Shown here piece after piece: positions 47,800-56,218 of a stretch of DNA of 64,000 nt. The stretch's first letter is position 1; each line of letters begins with the position of its first letter. A program made the position numbers and the translations under genes. Below the pieces are notes generated by a model. That model was not told the DNA's origin. It did no database searches and was given only the letters and a program-made list of their open reading frames with translations. The stretch comes from Modestobacter versicolor (GTDB taxonomy: Bacteria > Actinomycetota > Actinomycetes > Mycobacteriales > Geodermatophilaceae), in contig NZ_JACIBU010000001.1 of NCBI RefSeq assembly GCF_014195485.1, positions 2,542,001 to 2,606,000 of the forward strand, given 5' to 3'.

Positions 47800-50337
47800 G
47801 TGGTGACGTCCTTGCGCTCCGTCGGTCTCCCCGCCGACGCGCCGGCCGAGACGGTCGAGCCCGCCGGGGGCACGCTGCCGGGCACCGAGCTGCTCGCCTC
47901 GCTGCTGTCCGGCACCGACCCCGAGGACGACCCGGTCACCCACGTCCACCGGCTCCCGGTCCGACCCAGCCGCAACGCGCCGTGGCCGGCCTGGGTCGAC
48001 GGCGCGCTGCGCGAGCGGCTGGCCGAACGGGGCGTGCAGGAGCCGTTCAGCCACCAGGTGGCCGCCGCGGAGCTGGCCCGTGCCGGGTCGCACGTCGTCG
48101 TCGCCACCGGGACGGCGTCGGGCAAGTCGCTGGCCTACCAGCTGCCCGCGCTCACCGCGCTGACCGAGGACCCGCGGGCCTGCGTGCTGTACCTCGCCCC
48201 GACCAAGGCGCTGGCCCGCGACCAGCTGGCCTCGGTGGCCGCGCTGGCCGACCCCTCGGTGCGCCCGGCGGCCTACGACGGGGACACCCCGACCGAGGAG
48301 CGGGAGTGGGTCCGGCGGCACTCGCGCTGGATCGTGACCAACCCCGACATGCTGCACCGCGGGATCCTGCCGGCCCACCAGCGGTGGTCGAGCACGCTGC
48401 GCCGGGTCGCCTACGTGGTGATCGACGAGTGCCACGCCTACCGCGGGGTCTTCGGCTCGCACGTCGGGCACGTGCTGCGCCGGCTGCGGCGGATCTGCCG
48501 CCGCTACGGCGCCGAGCCGGTGTTCGTGCTCGCGTCGGCGACCGTGGCCGACCCGGCCGCGGCGGCCAGCCGGCTGGTCGGCGCCCCGGTGACCGCGGTG
48601 ACCGACGACGGGTCGCCCCGCCCCGGTGCCACGTTCGCGCTCTGGGAGCCGCCGCTGACCGAGCGCACCGGTGAGCACGGTGCACCCGTCCGGCGCTCCG
48701 CAGCCGCCGACGCCGCCGGGCTGCTCGCCGACCTGGTCGAGCAGAACGCCCGCACGCTGGCCTTCGTCCGCTCCCGGCGCGGGGCCGAGTCGGTCGCCGA
48801 GCAGGCACGCGCCGTCCTGCGGTCGCGCGGCCGGGGCGACCTGGTGGCCAAGGTCGACTCCTACCGCGGCGGCTACCTGCCCGAGGAGCGCCGGGAGCTG
48901 GAGCGCGCGCTGAGCACGGGCGCGCTGCTCGGGGTGGCCACCACCAACGCCCTGGAGCTGGGCATCGACATCGCCGGCCTGGACGCGGTCGTGCTGGCCG
49001 GCTACCCCGGGACGCTGGCCTCGATGTGGCAGCAGGCCGGCCGCGCGGGGCGGGCCCAGAACGAGTCGCTGGTCGTCTTCGTGGCCCGCGACGACCCGCT
49101 GGACCACTACCTGGCGCACCATCCGCAGGCCGTCTTCGGCCGCCCGGTCGAGGCGACGGTCACCGACCCGGCGAACCCCTACGTGCTCGGCCCGCAGCTG
49201 TGCTGCGCGGCCGCCGAGCTGCCGCTGGTGCCCGACGACCTCGCCGACTTCGGCGGGGACGTGGCCGCGGCGCAGGTCGAGGAGCTGGTGGCCGACGGTC
49301 TGCTGCGGGCCCGGCCGGCCGGTTGGTACTGGGCCGGCCGCGGGCGGCCGGACGTCGACATCCGCGGCAGCGGCGAGCCGCCGGTCTCGATCATCGAGGG
49401 CGCCACCGGCCGGCTGCTGGGCACGGTGGACGGCGACGCCTCGCACGCCACCGTGCACACCGGCGCGCTCTACGTGCACCGCGGCGAGACCTACGTCGTC
49501 GACGAGTTCGACGTCGAGGACGCCTGCGCGGTGGTGCACCCGGAGAGCCCGGAGTGGACGACCGTCGCCCGCGACGTGGTGGACCTGTCCATCGTCTCGG
49601 TGGACCGCACCCGCCGGCTGGGCGCGGTCACCGCGCACACCGGCGTCGTGGACGTCACCAACCAGGTGGTCGCCTACCAGCGGCGGCGGCTGGGCACCGG
49701 CGAGGTGCTGGCCGAGTTCCCGCTGGACCTGCCGCCGAGGCAGCTGCGCACCCGCGCGGTGTGGCTGACGCTGGACGACCGGGCGGTCACCCGTGCCGAC
49801 GTGACCGACGCGGCCCTGCCCGGTTCGCTGCACGCGGCCGAGCACGCCTCGATCGGCATCCTCCCGCTGCTGGCGACCTGCGACCGCTGGGACCTCGGCG
49901 GCATCTCCACCGCGCTGCACCCCGACACCGGCGCGGCGACGATCGTCGTCTACGACGGGCACCCGGGCGGTGCGGGGTTCGCCGAGCGCGGCTACGCGGT
50001 GCTGCGCGAGTGGTTGCAGGCGACCCGGGCCACGGTGGCCAGCTGCGAGTGCGAGTCCGGCTGCCCGTCCTGCGTGCAGTCGCCCAAGTGCGGCAACGGC
50101 AACGACCCGCTGGACAAGGCCGGTGCGGTCCGGGTGCTGGACGTGGTCCTCGACGAGCTCGCCTCCGCCCCGGAGCTCACCGCCGAGGAGGCCGAGGTCA
50201 CCCGGCGCCCGGCGCCGCGGGCCGGGCTGTTCGGCACCACCGCCCCGGTGGTCCCGGAGACCGACACCCAGCCCGAGGCCCGACCCGACGCCGTGGCCGA
50301 CGCGCCCCCTGCCGACCCCGACGACCTCGTCTTCTGA
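47800..50337 (+). CDS. DEAD/DEAH helicase with DUF1998 zinc domain (MrfA/YprA-like)
   Basis: The 845-residue SF2 helicase belongs to the group of B. subtilis MrfA, a 3'-5' helicase for mitomycin-type lesions, and of M. tuberculosis Rv3649. RecA lobe 1 has ATGTASGKSLAY, LAPTKALARDQL, the DEAH-like VIDECHAYRG and LASATVADP. Lobe 2 has LAFVRSRRGAE, VATTNALELGIDIAG and WQQAGRAGRA. The C-terminal DUF1998/MZB domain ends in the four-cysteine cluster CECESGCPSCVQSPKCGNG. The GTG at 47800 is immediately followed by another GTG; either may be used. Convergent with the Tad pilus operon, whose last gene runs up to or past its stop. Confidence 0.94.
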   Translation: MVTSLRSVGLPADAPAETVEPAGGTLPGTELLASLLSGTDPEDDPVTHVHRLPVRPSRNAPWPAWVDGALRERLAERGVQEPFSHQVAAAELARAGSHVVVATGTASGKSLAYQLPALTALTEDPRACVLYLAPTKALARDQLASVAALADPSVRPAAYDGDTPTEEREWVRRHSRWIVTNPDMLHRGILPAHQRWSSTLRRVAYVVIDECHAYRGVFGSHVGHVLRRLRRICRRYGAEPVFVLASATVADPAAAASRLVGAPVTAVTDDGSPRPGATFALWEPPLTERTGEHGAPVRRSAAADAAGLLADLVEQNARTLAFVRSRRGAESVAEQARAVLRSRGRGDLVAKVDSYRGGYLPEERRELERALSTGALLGVATTNALELGIDIAGLDAVVLAGYPGTLASMWQQAGRAGRAQNESLVVFVARDDPLDHYLAHHPQAVFGRPVEATVTDPANPYVLGPQLCCAAAELPLVPDDLADFGGDVAAAQVEELVADGLLRARPAGWYWAGRGRPDVDIRGSGEPPVSIIEGATGRLLGTVDGDASHATVHTGALYVHRGETYVVDEFDVEDACAVVHPESPEWTTVARDVVDLSIVSVDRTRRLGAVTAHTGVVDVTNQVVAYQRRRLGTGEVLAEFPLDLPPRQLRTRAVWLTLDDRAVTRADVTDAALPGSLHAAEHASIGILPLLATCDRWDLGGISTALHPDTGAATIVVYDGHPGGAGFAERGYAVLREWLQATRATVASCECESGCPSCVQSPKCGNGNDPLDKAGAVRVLDVVLDELASAPELTAEEAEVTRRPAPRAGLFGTTAPVVPETDTQPEARPDAVADAPPADPDDLVF

Positions 50338-50718
50338 CGACCCGCCTGCGCTCCCGGCGTCGGGCGGTGCCGGCCCCGCGCGGGCCCGGGCCGGTGCGTC
50401 CACGACGCCGACGGGGCCGAGCCGGACCGGGACGTGCACCCGCAGCTCCACCACCGCCCCGGCGCTGACGGAGCAGGAGTCCAGCACCGCGCCGTTGGCC
50501 GCCGCCACCTCCCCGGCCACCGAGCACGCGGACGGGTCGCCCAGCACCGCCCGGCCGGCGGCCGCCAGCGCCGCCAGGTCAGCGGCGGTGGTCGCCCGGT
50601 GCCGCGCCACCACCGCCGCGCCGACCAGCACGACGGCCGCTCCCACCGTGGCCAGCAGCGCAGCGAGCGCGACCGTCCACACCGTGGCGGACCCGCGCTC
50701 GGGGTCGTCGGCCCTCAC
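50338..50718 (-). CDS. TadE/TadG-like protein (helicase/secretion neighbourhood), no in-frame stop near its end
   Basis: This is the last gene of the pilus operon. It starts with GTG at 50718, overlapping tadE by GTGA. The recognisable part is about 115 residues: ERGSATVWTVALAALLA (prepilin-like start with a hydrophobic helix), [20 protein letters not shown], a disulfide pair (SACSVAGEV and LDSCSVSAG) and a beta-rich VELRVHVPVRLG end. This matches the helicase-neighbourhood TadE-like family (Rv3654c-type). The frame then stays open antisense to the helicase gene as far as 47266. The left end given here is simply the helicase stop and is arbitrary. A lost stop codon, a frameshift or a sequencing error are the options. 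Confidence 0.65.
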
Positions 50719-51092
50719 GGCGCACCCACCTCGGCGGCGGGTTCGCGCAGCCCCGTCGCGGTGGCCGACACCTCGACCGTCCAGGGCAGCGGCCCCAGCG
50801 GTGACACCGTCGCCGAGACGGTGACCTGCACGGTCTCGCCGTCCCCGCCCAGCTCGGTCGCCGCGCCGTCGGGTGCGGCACCGGCCGCCGCGCGCTGCAC
50901 CACAGCGACCGGTTCTCCACGGGCCGCCGCCCGGGCCCCTTCCCGGGCGGCGTCCACGCAGCGCAGCTGGGCGCCGACGACCACGACCGCCGAGACGGCA
51001 CCGGCCAGCACCAGCAGCAGCACCGGGAGGACGACCGCGGTCTCCGCGGTCACCATGCCGGCCTCGGCCCGGGCGGGACGGCGTGTGCGCAC
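50715..51092 (-). CDS. tadE: TadE family minor pilin
   Basis: A 125-residue pseudopilin of the Tad/Flp system. A basic leader ends at the prepilin peptidase site AEAG|MVTAE, followed by the hydrophobic helix TAVVLPVLLLVLAGAVSAVVV and the TadE signature CVDAAREGARAAARGE. The rest is a beta-rich exposed domain. The GTG at 51092 is chosen to keep the basic leader; an internal ATG would remove the processing site. It is six bases after the DUF4244 pilin stop, and its own stop is coupled to the next gene. Confidence 0.88.
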   Translation of the reverse strand: MRTRRPARAEAGMVTAETAVVLPVLLLVLAGAVSAVVVVGAQLRCVDAAREGARAAARGEPVAVVQRAAAGAAPDGAATELGGDGETVQVTVSATVSPLGPLPWTVEVSATATGLREPAAEVGAP

Positions 51093-51098
51093 GACGGC

Positions 51099-51329
51099 TC
51101 AGGACAGCGTGGCCAGCGCCGACTGCACCAGCCCGCCGAGGGCCGTGACCACCGACCCACCGGTGACCACCTGGTAGAGCACCGCGGCGAAGGCGCAGGC
51201 CGCGACGGTGCCGACGGCGTACTCGGCGGTGCTCATGCCCTGCTCGTCGGCGGCCCGGAGGTCGGCCCACCGCCGGGCCAGCGCGCCCCTGCCGGCCGGC
51301 TCCTGCGCGACCTGCGACTGCTCGTCCAT
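51099..51329 (-). CDS. DUF4244 protein, candidate major Flp-type pilin
   Basis: A 76-residue pilin-like peptide. The leader ends at a prepilin peptidase cleavage site (EQG|MSTAEYAVG, with the essential Glu at +5), followed by one helix ACAFAAVLYQVVTGGSVV. This is the typical Flp pilin layout, with an unusually long leader of about 31 residues. A very strong ribosome site (GGAGGAGGGG) precedes the ATG at 51329, fitting a structural subunit needed in excess. A 142-bp gap separates it from tadC, so it may have its own promoter. Confidence 0.88.
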   Translation of the reverse strand: MDEQSQVAQEPAGRGALARRWADLRAADEQGMSTAEYAVGTVAACAFAAVLYQVVTGGSVVTALGGLVQSALATLS

Positions 51330-51471
51330 GTCCCCTCCTCCTCCGGACCGCCTGCCGGTCCGACGGGATCGAGCCTGCGGTCCCGGTCCGCCGCGCCCCA
51401 GCTCCGCGGCGCAGGTGTGGAGAGCGGGGCGGGATGTGGACGACCGCCCACGCGCGGGGCGGTGATGTGCC

Positions 51472-52203
51472 TCAGCCGAAGACGTCCGCCGCGATGCCGA
51501 GCACCAGCGGCACGACGCCCAGGCAGAGGAACGCGGGCAGGAAGCACAGCCCCAGCGGTGCCAGCACCCAGACCCCGGCCCGGCGGACGGCGGCCTCGGT
51601 CTCGCTGCGGCTGGAGCTCCGCAGGTCGGTGGCCAGCCGCTGCAGGGCAGGGACCACCGCCGACCCGGACTCCCCGGCCCGGACCACCGTGCGGGCCAGC
51701 GCGTCCAGCGGCGGCGGGGCCGTCGACCACGCGCGGCGGGGCGCGGCGCCCAGCCGGTACAGCGCCCCGACCTCGCTCAGCCGCTCCCCCAGCGGGCCGG
51801 CCACCGAGCCGCCGACCGCGCTGAGGGCCGCGCCGACCGGGGTGCCGGCGGTGAGGCAGACGGCGAGCAGGTCGCAGGCCACCGGCAGGTCGCGGGCCAG
51901 CCCCGCCCCCTCGTCCGGCGGGGCGCCGGACCGGCGGAGCAGCCGCTCGACGGCGACCCCTGCCGCGGCCCCGGCCAGCGCGGCCCCCGGACCACCGCCC
52001 AGGACCAGCAGGACGGCGATCGCCGCTCCGGCCGCCTCCGCCCAGCGGCGCACCGGCCCGGGCGGGCCGCCCGGTGGCCAGCGCGCCAGGCGGACCGGAC
52101 CCACCGGGCCGGGCAGGACGGCCGCCAGCCGGCGCCGGCGGGCGGTGCCGGGCGGCACCCACAGCAGCAGGGCCGCCGCCAGGGCGAGCGCGGCCGCGGT
52201 CAC
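51472..52203 (-). CDS. tadC: Type II secretion system F-domain protein, TadC-like
   Basis: A 243-residue polytopic membrane protein of the pilus assembly platform. The T2SSF domain is seen as LARDLPVACDLLAVCLTAGTPV, followed by LARTVVRAGESGSAVVPALQRLA. The chain has N-terminal and C-terminal helices (VLAPLGLCFLPAFLCLGVVPLVL). It should pair with TadB to transmit the TadA motor to the pilin. The GTG at 52203 overlaps the tadB stop (GTGA). Members in this class are shorter than proteobacterial TadC. Confidence 0.87.
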   Translation of the reverse strand: MTAAALALAAALLLWVPPGTARRRRLAAVLPGPVGPVRLARWPPGGPPGPVRRWAEAAGAAIAVLLVLGGGPGAALAGAAAGVAVERLLRRSGAPPDEGAGLARDLPVACDLLAVCLTAGTPVGAALSAVGGSVAGPLGERLSEVGALYRLGAAPRRAWSTAPPPLDALARTVVRAGESGSAVVPALQRLATDLRSSSRSETEAAVRRAGVWVLAPLGLCFLPAFLCLGVVPLVLGIAADVFG

Positions 52204-52991
52204 CGCTGCACCGCGCGGCGGACCAGCCGCGCCGACCACGCCGTGCCGGCCAGCTCGAGGGCCACGCCGAGCACGAGGAGCACGGTGCCGGTGCCCGTGG
52301 TGGTCAGCACGCGCCACGGGTCGGCGCCCACCCCGCTGCCCATCAGCAGCCCCAGCACCGGCAGCCCGGCCAGCACCGTCGCGCTCGCCCGGGGTCCGGC
52401 GACCGCCGAGCGCAGCTCCTGCTCGGCGTGCGCCCGGGCGCGCAGGTCGTCCTCGACGGCGGTCACCACGCCGGCCAGCGAGCAGCCGGTCTGCGCGCTC
52501 AGCCGCACCGCCGCGGCCAGCCGCCGCAGCGCCTGCGCCGACTCGCCGGCAGCTGCCCCCGGTGGTGGCTCGCCCAGCCGGAGCACCGGTCCGAGGACGG
52601 CGGCGGTGCCCGGGTCGGGGCAGCTGCCGACGGCGGCACCGGTGGCCTCGTCGAGCGGGCGCCCGGCCCGCAGCTCGGCGCTCAGCGCCCCGAGCGCCTC
52701 GACCAGCGCGCGGCAGCTCCGTTCGCCCGCGCGGGCGAGAGCGCGCTGCCGCAGCGCACGCCCGGCCGCACCACCGCAGACCGCCGCCAACCCGGCCACC
52801 ACCGCAGTGGACAGGAGCAGCCCGCAGGTGCCGGCGGCCGCGGCGAGCAGGGCCGGCCCCGCCCGACCGCCGACCAGGGCACCGAGGTCAGGCCACCGCG
52901 GGACGCCCGGCGGGCCGGCGAGCCGGGCGGCCCGTGCCGCGGAGGGCCAGGCCAGCAGCGCCCCGGCCAGGCAGAGCAGGGCAGGGCTCAC
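52200..52991 (-). CDS. tadB: Type II secretion system F-domain protein, TadB-like
   Basis: A 263-residue membrane protein. Two N-terminal hydrophobic segments are followed by the F domain (CRALVEALGALSAELRAGRPLDEA and RLAAAVRLSAQTGCSLAGVV) and two C-terminal helices (ATVLAGLPVLGLLMGSG and TGTVLLVLGVALELAG). It is the inner-membrane platform partner of TadC. The GTG at 52991 overlaps the tadA stop (GTGA), continuing the coupled series ssd-tadA-tadB-tadC. Confidence 0.87.
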   Translation of the reverse strand: MSPALLCLAGALLAWPSAARAARLAGPPGVPRWPDLGALVGGRAGPALLAAAAGTCGLLLSTAVVAGLAAVCGGAAGRALRQRALARAGERSCRALVEALGALSAELRAGRPLDEATGAAVGSCPDPGTAAVLGPVLRLGEPPPGAAAGESAQALRRLAAAVRLSAQTGCSLAGVVTAVEDDLRARAHAEQELRSAVAGPRASATVLAGLPVLGLLMGSGVGADPWRVLTTTGTGTVLLVLGVALELAGTAWSARLVRRAVQR

Positions 52992-54139
52992 CCGGTGCCC
53001 CGCCCGTCCAGCAGCCGGTGCAGCTCGTCGCCGGCCGGGCACGGGCCGCCGTCGGCCCGCCAGCCCGGGACCACCTCGATGAGGGCACCGTCGCGCCGGA
53101 CCACGCCCAGCTCGGCGACGTGCCGCCCCGCCGGCGATCGGCGCAGGTGCACGACGACGGAGAGCGCGGCCGCTGCCTGGCTGTGCACCGCCGCCCGCCC
53201 CAGTCCGGCTGCCTCGCCGAGCGCCTCCAGCCGGGCGGGCAGGTCACCGGCGCGGTTGACGTGCAGGGTGCCGCAGCCGCCGTCGTGGCCGGTGTTCAGC
53301 GCGGCGAGCAGGTCGACCACCTCCGCGCCGCGCACCTCGCCGACGACCAGCCGGTCCGGGCGCATCCGCAGCGCCTGGCGGACCAGGTCGCGCAGGGTCA
53401 CCGCGCCGGCGGCCTCCACGTTGGGCGGCCGGGTGAGCAGCCGGACGACGTGCGGGTGCAGCGGCGCGAGCTCCGGGGCGTCCTCGCAGAGCACCAGCCG
53501 CTCGTGCTGCCCGGCCAGCCCGAGCAGCGCCGAGAGCACGGTCGTCTTGCCGGTGCCGGTGCCACCGGTGACCAGGAAGGCCAACCGGGCCTGCACCAGC
53601 GCCGTCAGCAGGTCGGCGGCGGCGCCCGGGAACGCGCCGCGGTCGGCCAGGTCGGCGAAGGAGAGGACCGCCCGGCGCAGCACCCGCAGCGACAGGCAGG
53701 TACCCGACCCCGAGACCGGCGGCAGCACGGCGTGCAGCCGCGTGCCGTCGGGCAGGCCGGCGTCGACCCACGGAGCGGCGTCGTCGAGCCGCCGCCCGGC
53801 CGCAGCCGCCAGCCGCACCGCCAGCCGGCGGACGGCGGCCTCGTCGGGGAACCGGACGTCGACCGGCTCCAGGCCGGCTCCCCGGTCGACCCACACCGAC
53901 GCCGGGCCGTTGACCAGCACGTCGGTCACGCCGGGCAGGCGCAGCAGCGGCTCGAGCACGCCGGCCCCGGACAGCTCGTCGGTCGCCGCCCGGACAGCGG
54001 TCAGCACCGCACCGTCGCCGAGCAGCCCGCCGGCCTCCTCGCGCACCAGCGCCGCGACGGCGACCGGGCTCGGCGCGCCGGCACCGCTGGCCAGCCGGGC
54101 CCGCACCCGCTCCACCAGGGGCGGGGCCGAGTCGCTCAC
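52988..54139 (-). CDS. tadA: TadA/CpaF family pilus ATPase
   Basis: This is the hexameric secretion ATPase that drives assembly and, in Tad systems, retraction of the Flp pilus. The 383-residue product has the N-terminal domain (LLRLPGVTDVLVNGPASVW), Walker A LVTGGTGTGKTT, the Asp box CEDAPELAPLHPH, Walker B-like RPDRLVVGEVRGAEV and the His box NTGHDGGCGTLH. It is slightly shorter than CpaF because the leading coiled region is missing. The GTG at 54139 overlaps the ssd stop (GTGA). The equivalent in M. tuberculosis is Rv3659c. Confidence 0.95.
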   Translation of the reverse strand: MSDSAPPLVERVRARLASGAGAPSPVAVAALVREEAGGLLGDGAVLTAVRAATDELSGAGVLEPLLRLPGVTDVLVNGPASVWVDRGAGLEPVDVRFPDEAAVRRLAVRLAAAAGRRLDDAAPWVDAGLPDGTRLHAVLPPVSGSGTCLSLRVLRRAVLSFADLADRGAFPGAAADLLTALVQARLAFLVTGGTGTGKTTVLSALLGLAGQHERLVLCEDAPELAPLHPHVVRLLTRPPNVEAAGAVTLRDLVRQALRMRPDRLVVGEVRGAEVVDLLAALNTGHDGGCGTLHVNRAGDLPARLEALGEAAGLGRAAVHSQAAAALSVVVHLRRSPAGRHVAELGVVRRDGALIEVVPGWRADGGPCPAGDELHRLLDGRGTG

Positions 54140-55215
54140 GCTGCCCGCCCGGGGAGCCGGCCGAGCAGCTGCCGGCTGACCAACCCGAACGGCGACCGCG
54201 CCGCCACGGACGGTGGCTCGCCGCGCTCGCTGCGGGGCACCGCCGACCGGTCGACGGCGAGCTCGGCCACGACCGGACGACCGACGACGTCGGCCACCTG
54301 CCCCCTGCTGAGCCCGCCGGGCAGCACGCGGAAGACCACCACCGCCGACGACCAGGGGCTCCGTTCGCCGGTCAGCAGGGCGCGCGCCACCGCGGCGGAG
54401 CGCAACCGGGCCGGCACGAGCAGCACCGCCAGGTCGGCCTCGGCGAGCACCGGCTCGGCCGCGGTGCCGCGGACGGGCAGGTCGACCACGACGCCGCACC
54501 CGGTGTCCCGGGCGCCGGTGACCACGGCGAGCAGCGCCTCGGCCGGCACCTCACCGGGCTGCTCGCGAGAGGCGGCCAGCACCGGTACCCCGCAGGCCTC
54601 GGGCAGCGCCGCCGCCAGGGCCGGACCGCCGACCCGGCCGCTCACCGCGGCGAGCTCGGGCCAGCGGAGCCCGGGCGACCCCTCGGCACCGAGCAGCAGG
54701 TCCAGGCCGCCGGCCCACCCGTCCCCGTCCACCAGGAGCACGCCCTCACCTGCGGACGGCCGCGCGGCCAGCGCGAGCGCGGTCGCCAGCGTGCTGGCGC
54801 CCGCGCCGCCGCCGGCGCCTCCGACGGCGACCACCCACCCCGGGCGGACCGGCGCCCGGACCGCGGCCGCGACCCGCTCGACCAGCCAGGTCTCGTCACG
54901 GGGCAGCACCACGACCCGCTCGGCCCCGACCGCCACCGCCGCCGGCCACACCGCGGTGTCGGGCTCGCCGTCCACCACCACCAGCACGCCGGGACGGCGC
55001 GGGAGGGCCTGCACCGCAGCGCTGGCCAGGACGTCGGCCCCCAGCAGCACGAGCGGGGCGTCCCGGTGCGCCCGGCGCAGCGCGCTGCCGCCGGTGGTCA
55101 GCTCTCCGGTGGTGCCGGCGGCGGCCAGCAGCCGGAGCACGTCGTCGAGCAGGACGGGATCAGCGCCCACGACGAGCGGGTGGGCGGGGCCGGTGGGGTG
55201 CGCAGCAGCAGACAC
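54136..55215 (-). CDS. ssd: Septum site-determining protein Ssd / CpaE-like ATPase
   Basis: This is the first gene of the pilus operon. The 359-residue product has a degraded receiver-like N-terminal domain (VVGADPVLLDDVLRLLAAAG; LVLLGADVL; VVVLPRDETWLVERV). A MinD/CpaE-type deviant Walker ATPase follows (VGGAGGGAGASTLATAL, VDGDGWAGGLDLLLG, VVVDLPV). CpaE places pili at the pole, and mycobacterial Ssd (Rv3660c) affects septation. The GTG at 55215 is the first start in frame after the divergent promoter. GGGGAGG ends one base before it, too close to serve it well, so initiation may differ. Confidence 0.87.
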   Translation of the reverse strand: MSAAAHPTGPAHPLVVGADPVLLDDVLRLLAAAGTTGELTTGGSALRRAHRDAPLVLLGADVLASAAVQALPRRPGVLVVVDGEPDTAVWPAAVAVGAERVVVLPRDETWLVERVAAAVRAPVRPGWVVAVGGAGGGAGASTLATALALAARPSAGEGVLLVDGDGWAGGLDLLLGAEGSPGLRWPELAAVSGRVGGPALAAALPEACGVPVLAASREQPGEVPAEALLAVVTGARDTGCGVVVDLPVRGTAAEPVLAEADLAVLLVPARLRSAAVARALLTGERSPWSSAVVVFRVLPGGLSRGQVADVVGRPVVAELAVDRSAVPRSERGEPPSVAARSPFGLVSRQLLGRLPGRAA

Positions 55216-55327
55216 CTCCCCAGCGCAGCCGAGCCCGGGCCGGCTGGCGAGGTGCCGCCGCCATCTGTGGACAACCCCTCCGGGTGTGGACGGCGGTGCG
55301 CCCGGGCGCCCGGACTGCCGATCCACT

Positions 55328-55333
55328 TACCGT
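55328..55333 (+). promoter_or_regulatory. Leaderless-type -10 box TACCGT
   Basis: TACCGT is followed by 7 bases and the GTG of the HAD phosphatase gene at 55341. There is no Shine-Dalgarno sequence. Confidence 0.55.
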
Positions 55334-55340
55334 GTGGGAC

Positions 55341-56207
55341 GTGACCCGCGCTGCGGCGTTCTTCGACCTGGACAAGACGGTCATCGCGAAGTCCAGCACC
55401 CTGGCCTTCGGACGACCGTTCTTCCAGGGTGGGCTGATCAACCGACGGGCCGTCCTCAAGGGCGCCTACGCGCAGTTCGTCTTCTCCCTGGCCGGTGCCG
55501 ACGCCGACCAGATGGAGCGGATGCGCCGCCAGATCACCGCGATGACCACCGGCTGGGACGTCGCCGTGGTGCACGAGATCGTCCGGGAGACGTTGCACGA
55601 GATCGTCGACCCGCTGGTCTACGCGGAGGCCGCCGACCTGATCGAGGCGCACCAGGCCGCCGGCCGGGAGATCGTCATCGTCTCCAGCAGCGGGGCGGAG
55701 ATGGTCGGCCCGATCGGCGAGATGCTCGGCGTGGACCGGGTGGTCGCCACCCGGATGGTGACCGTCGAGGGCCGCTACACCGGCGAGATCGAGTTCTACG
55801 CCTACGGGGAGAACAAGGCCGCCGCCATGCGCGAGGTCGCCGCCGAGAAGGGCTGGGACCTCGCCGAGTGCTGGGCCTACAGCGACTCGGCCACCGACCT
55901 GCCGATGCTCGAGGCGGTCGGGCACCCGACGGCGGTCAACCCCGACCGCGGGCTCCGCAAGGTCGCCGCCGAACGCGGCTGGGCGGTGCTGGAGTTCACC
56001 CGGCCGGTGTCGTTGCGCTCGCGCTTCTCCGTCACCCGGACGCCGGTGGTGACCAGCGCGGCGGTCGGCGTCGGCGCCGCGGTGGCCGGGCTGGCCTGGT
56101 ACGCCCGGCGGCGCGCGCTGCGGGCGCCCTCGGGCGCCACCCTCCCGGCGGCGCAGCTGCCCGGCCCGATCACCCCGGCCGGTCGCTGGCGTCGCCGCGA
56201 GGCCTGA
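55341..56207 (+). CDS. HAD-IB family phosphatase with C-terminal membrane helix
   Basis: A 288-residue haloacid dehalogenase-type phosphatase resembling SerB and the Rv3661 protein, which also adjoins ssd. Motif I is AAFFDLDKTVIAKSS, motif II EIVIVSSSG, and motif III with IV is ENKAAAMREVA...YSDSATDLPMLE. A helical cap of the type IB subclass lies between motifs I and II. After residue about 235 comes a hydrophobic segment (VVTSAAVGVGAAVAGLAWY) with an Arg-rich flank, so the enzyme is probably membrane-tethered, facing the cytoplasm. The substrate is unknown. Start GTG 55341, leaderless layout. Confidence 0.92.
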   Translation: MTRAAAFFDLDKTVIAKSSTLAFGRPFFQGGLINRRAVLKGAYAQFVFSLAGADADQMERMRRQITAMTTGWDVAVVHEIVRETLHEIVDPLVYAEAADLIEAHQAAGREIVIVSSSGAEMVGPIGEMLGVDRVVATRMVTVEGRYTGEIEFYAYGENKAAAMREVAAEKGWDLAECWAYSDSATDLPMLEAVGHPTAVNPDRGLRKVAAERGWAVLEFTRPVSLRSRFSVTRTPVVTSAAVGVGAAVAGLAWYARRRALRAPSGATLPAAQLPGPITPAGRWRRREA

Positions 56208-56218
56208 GCCCTCGCCGG

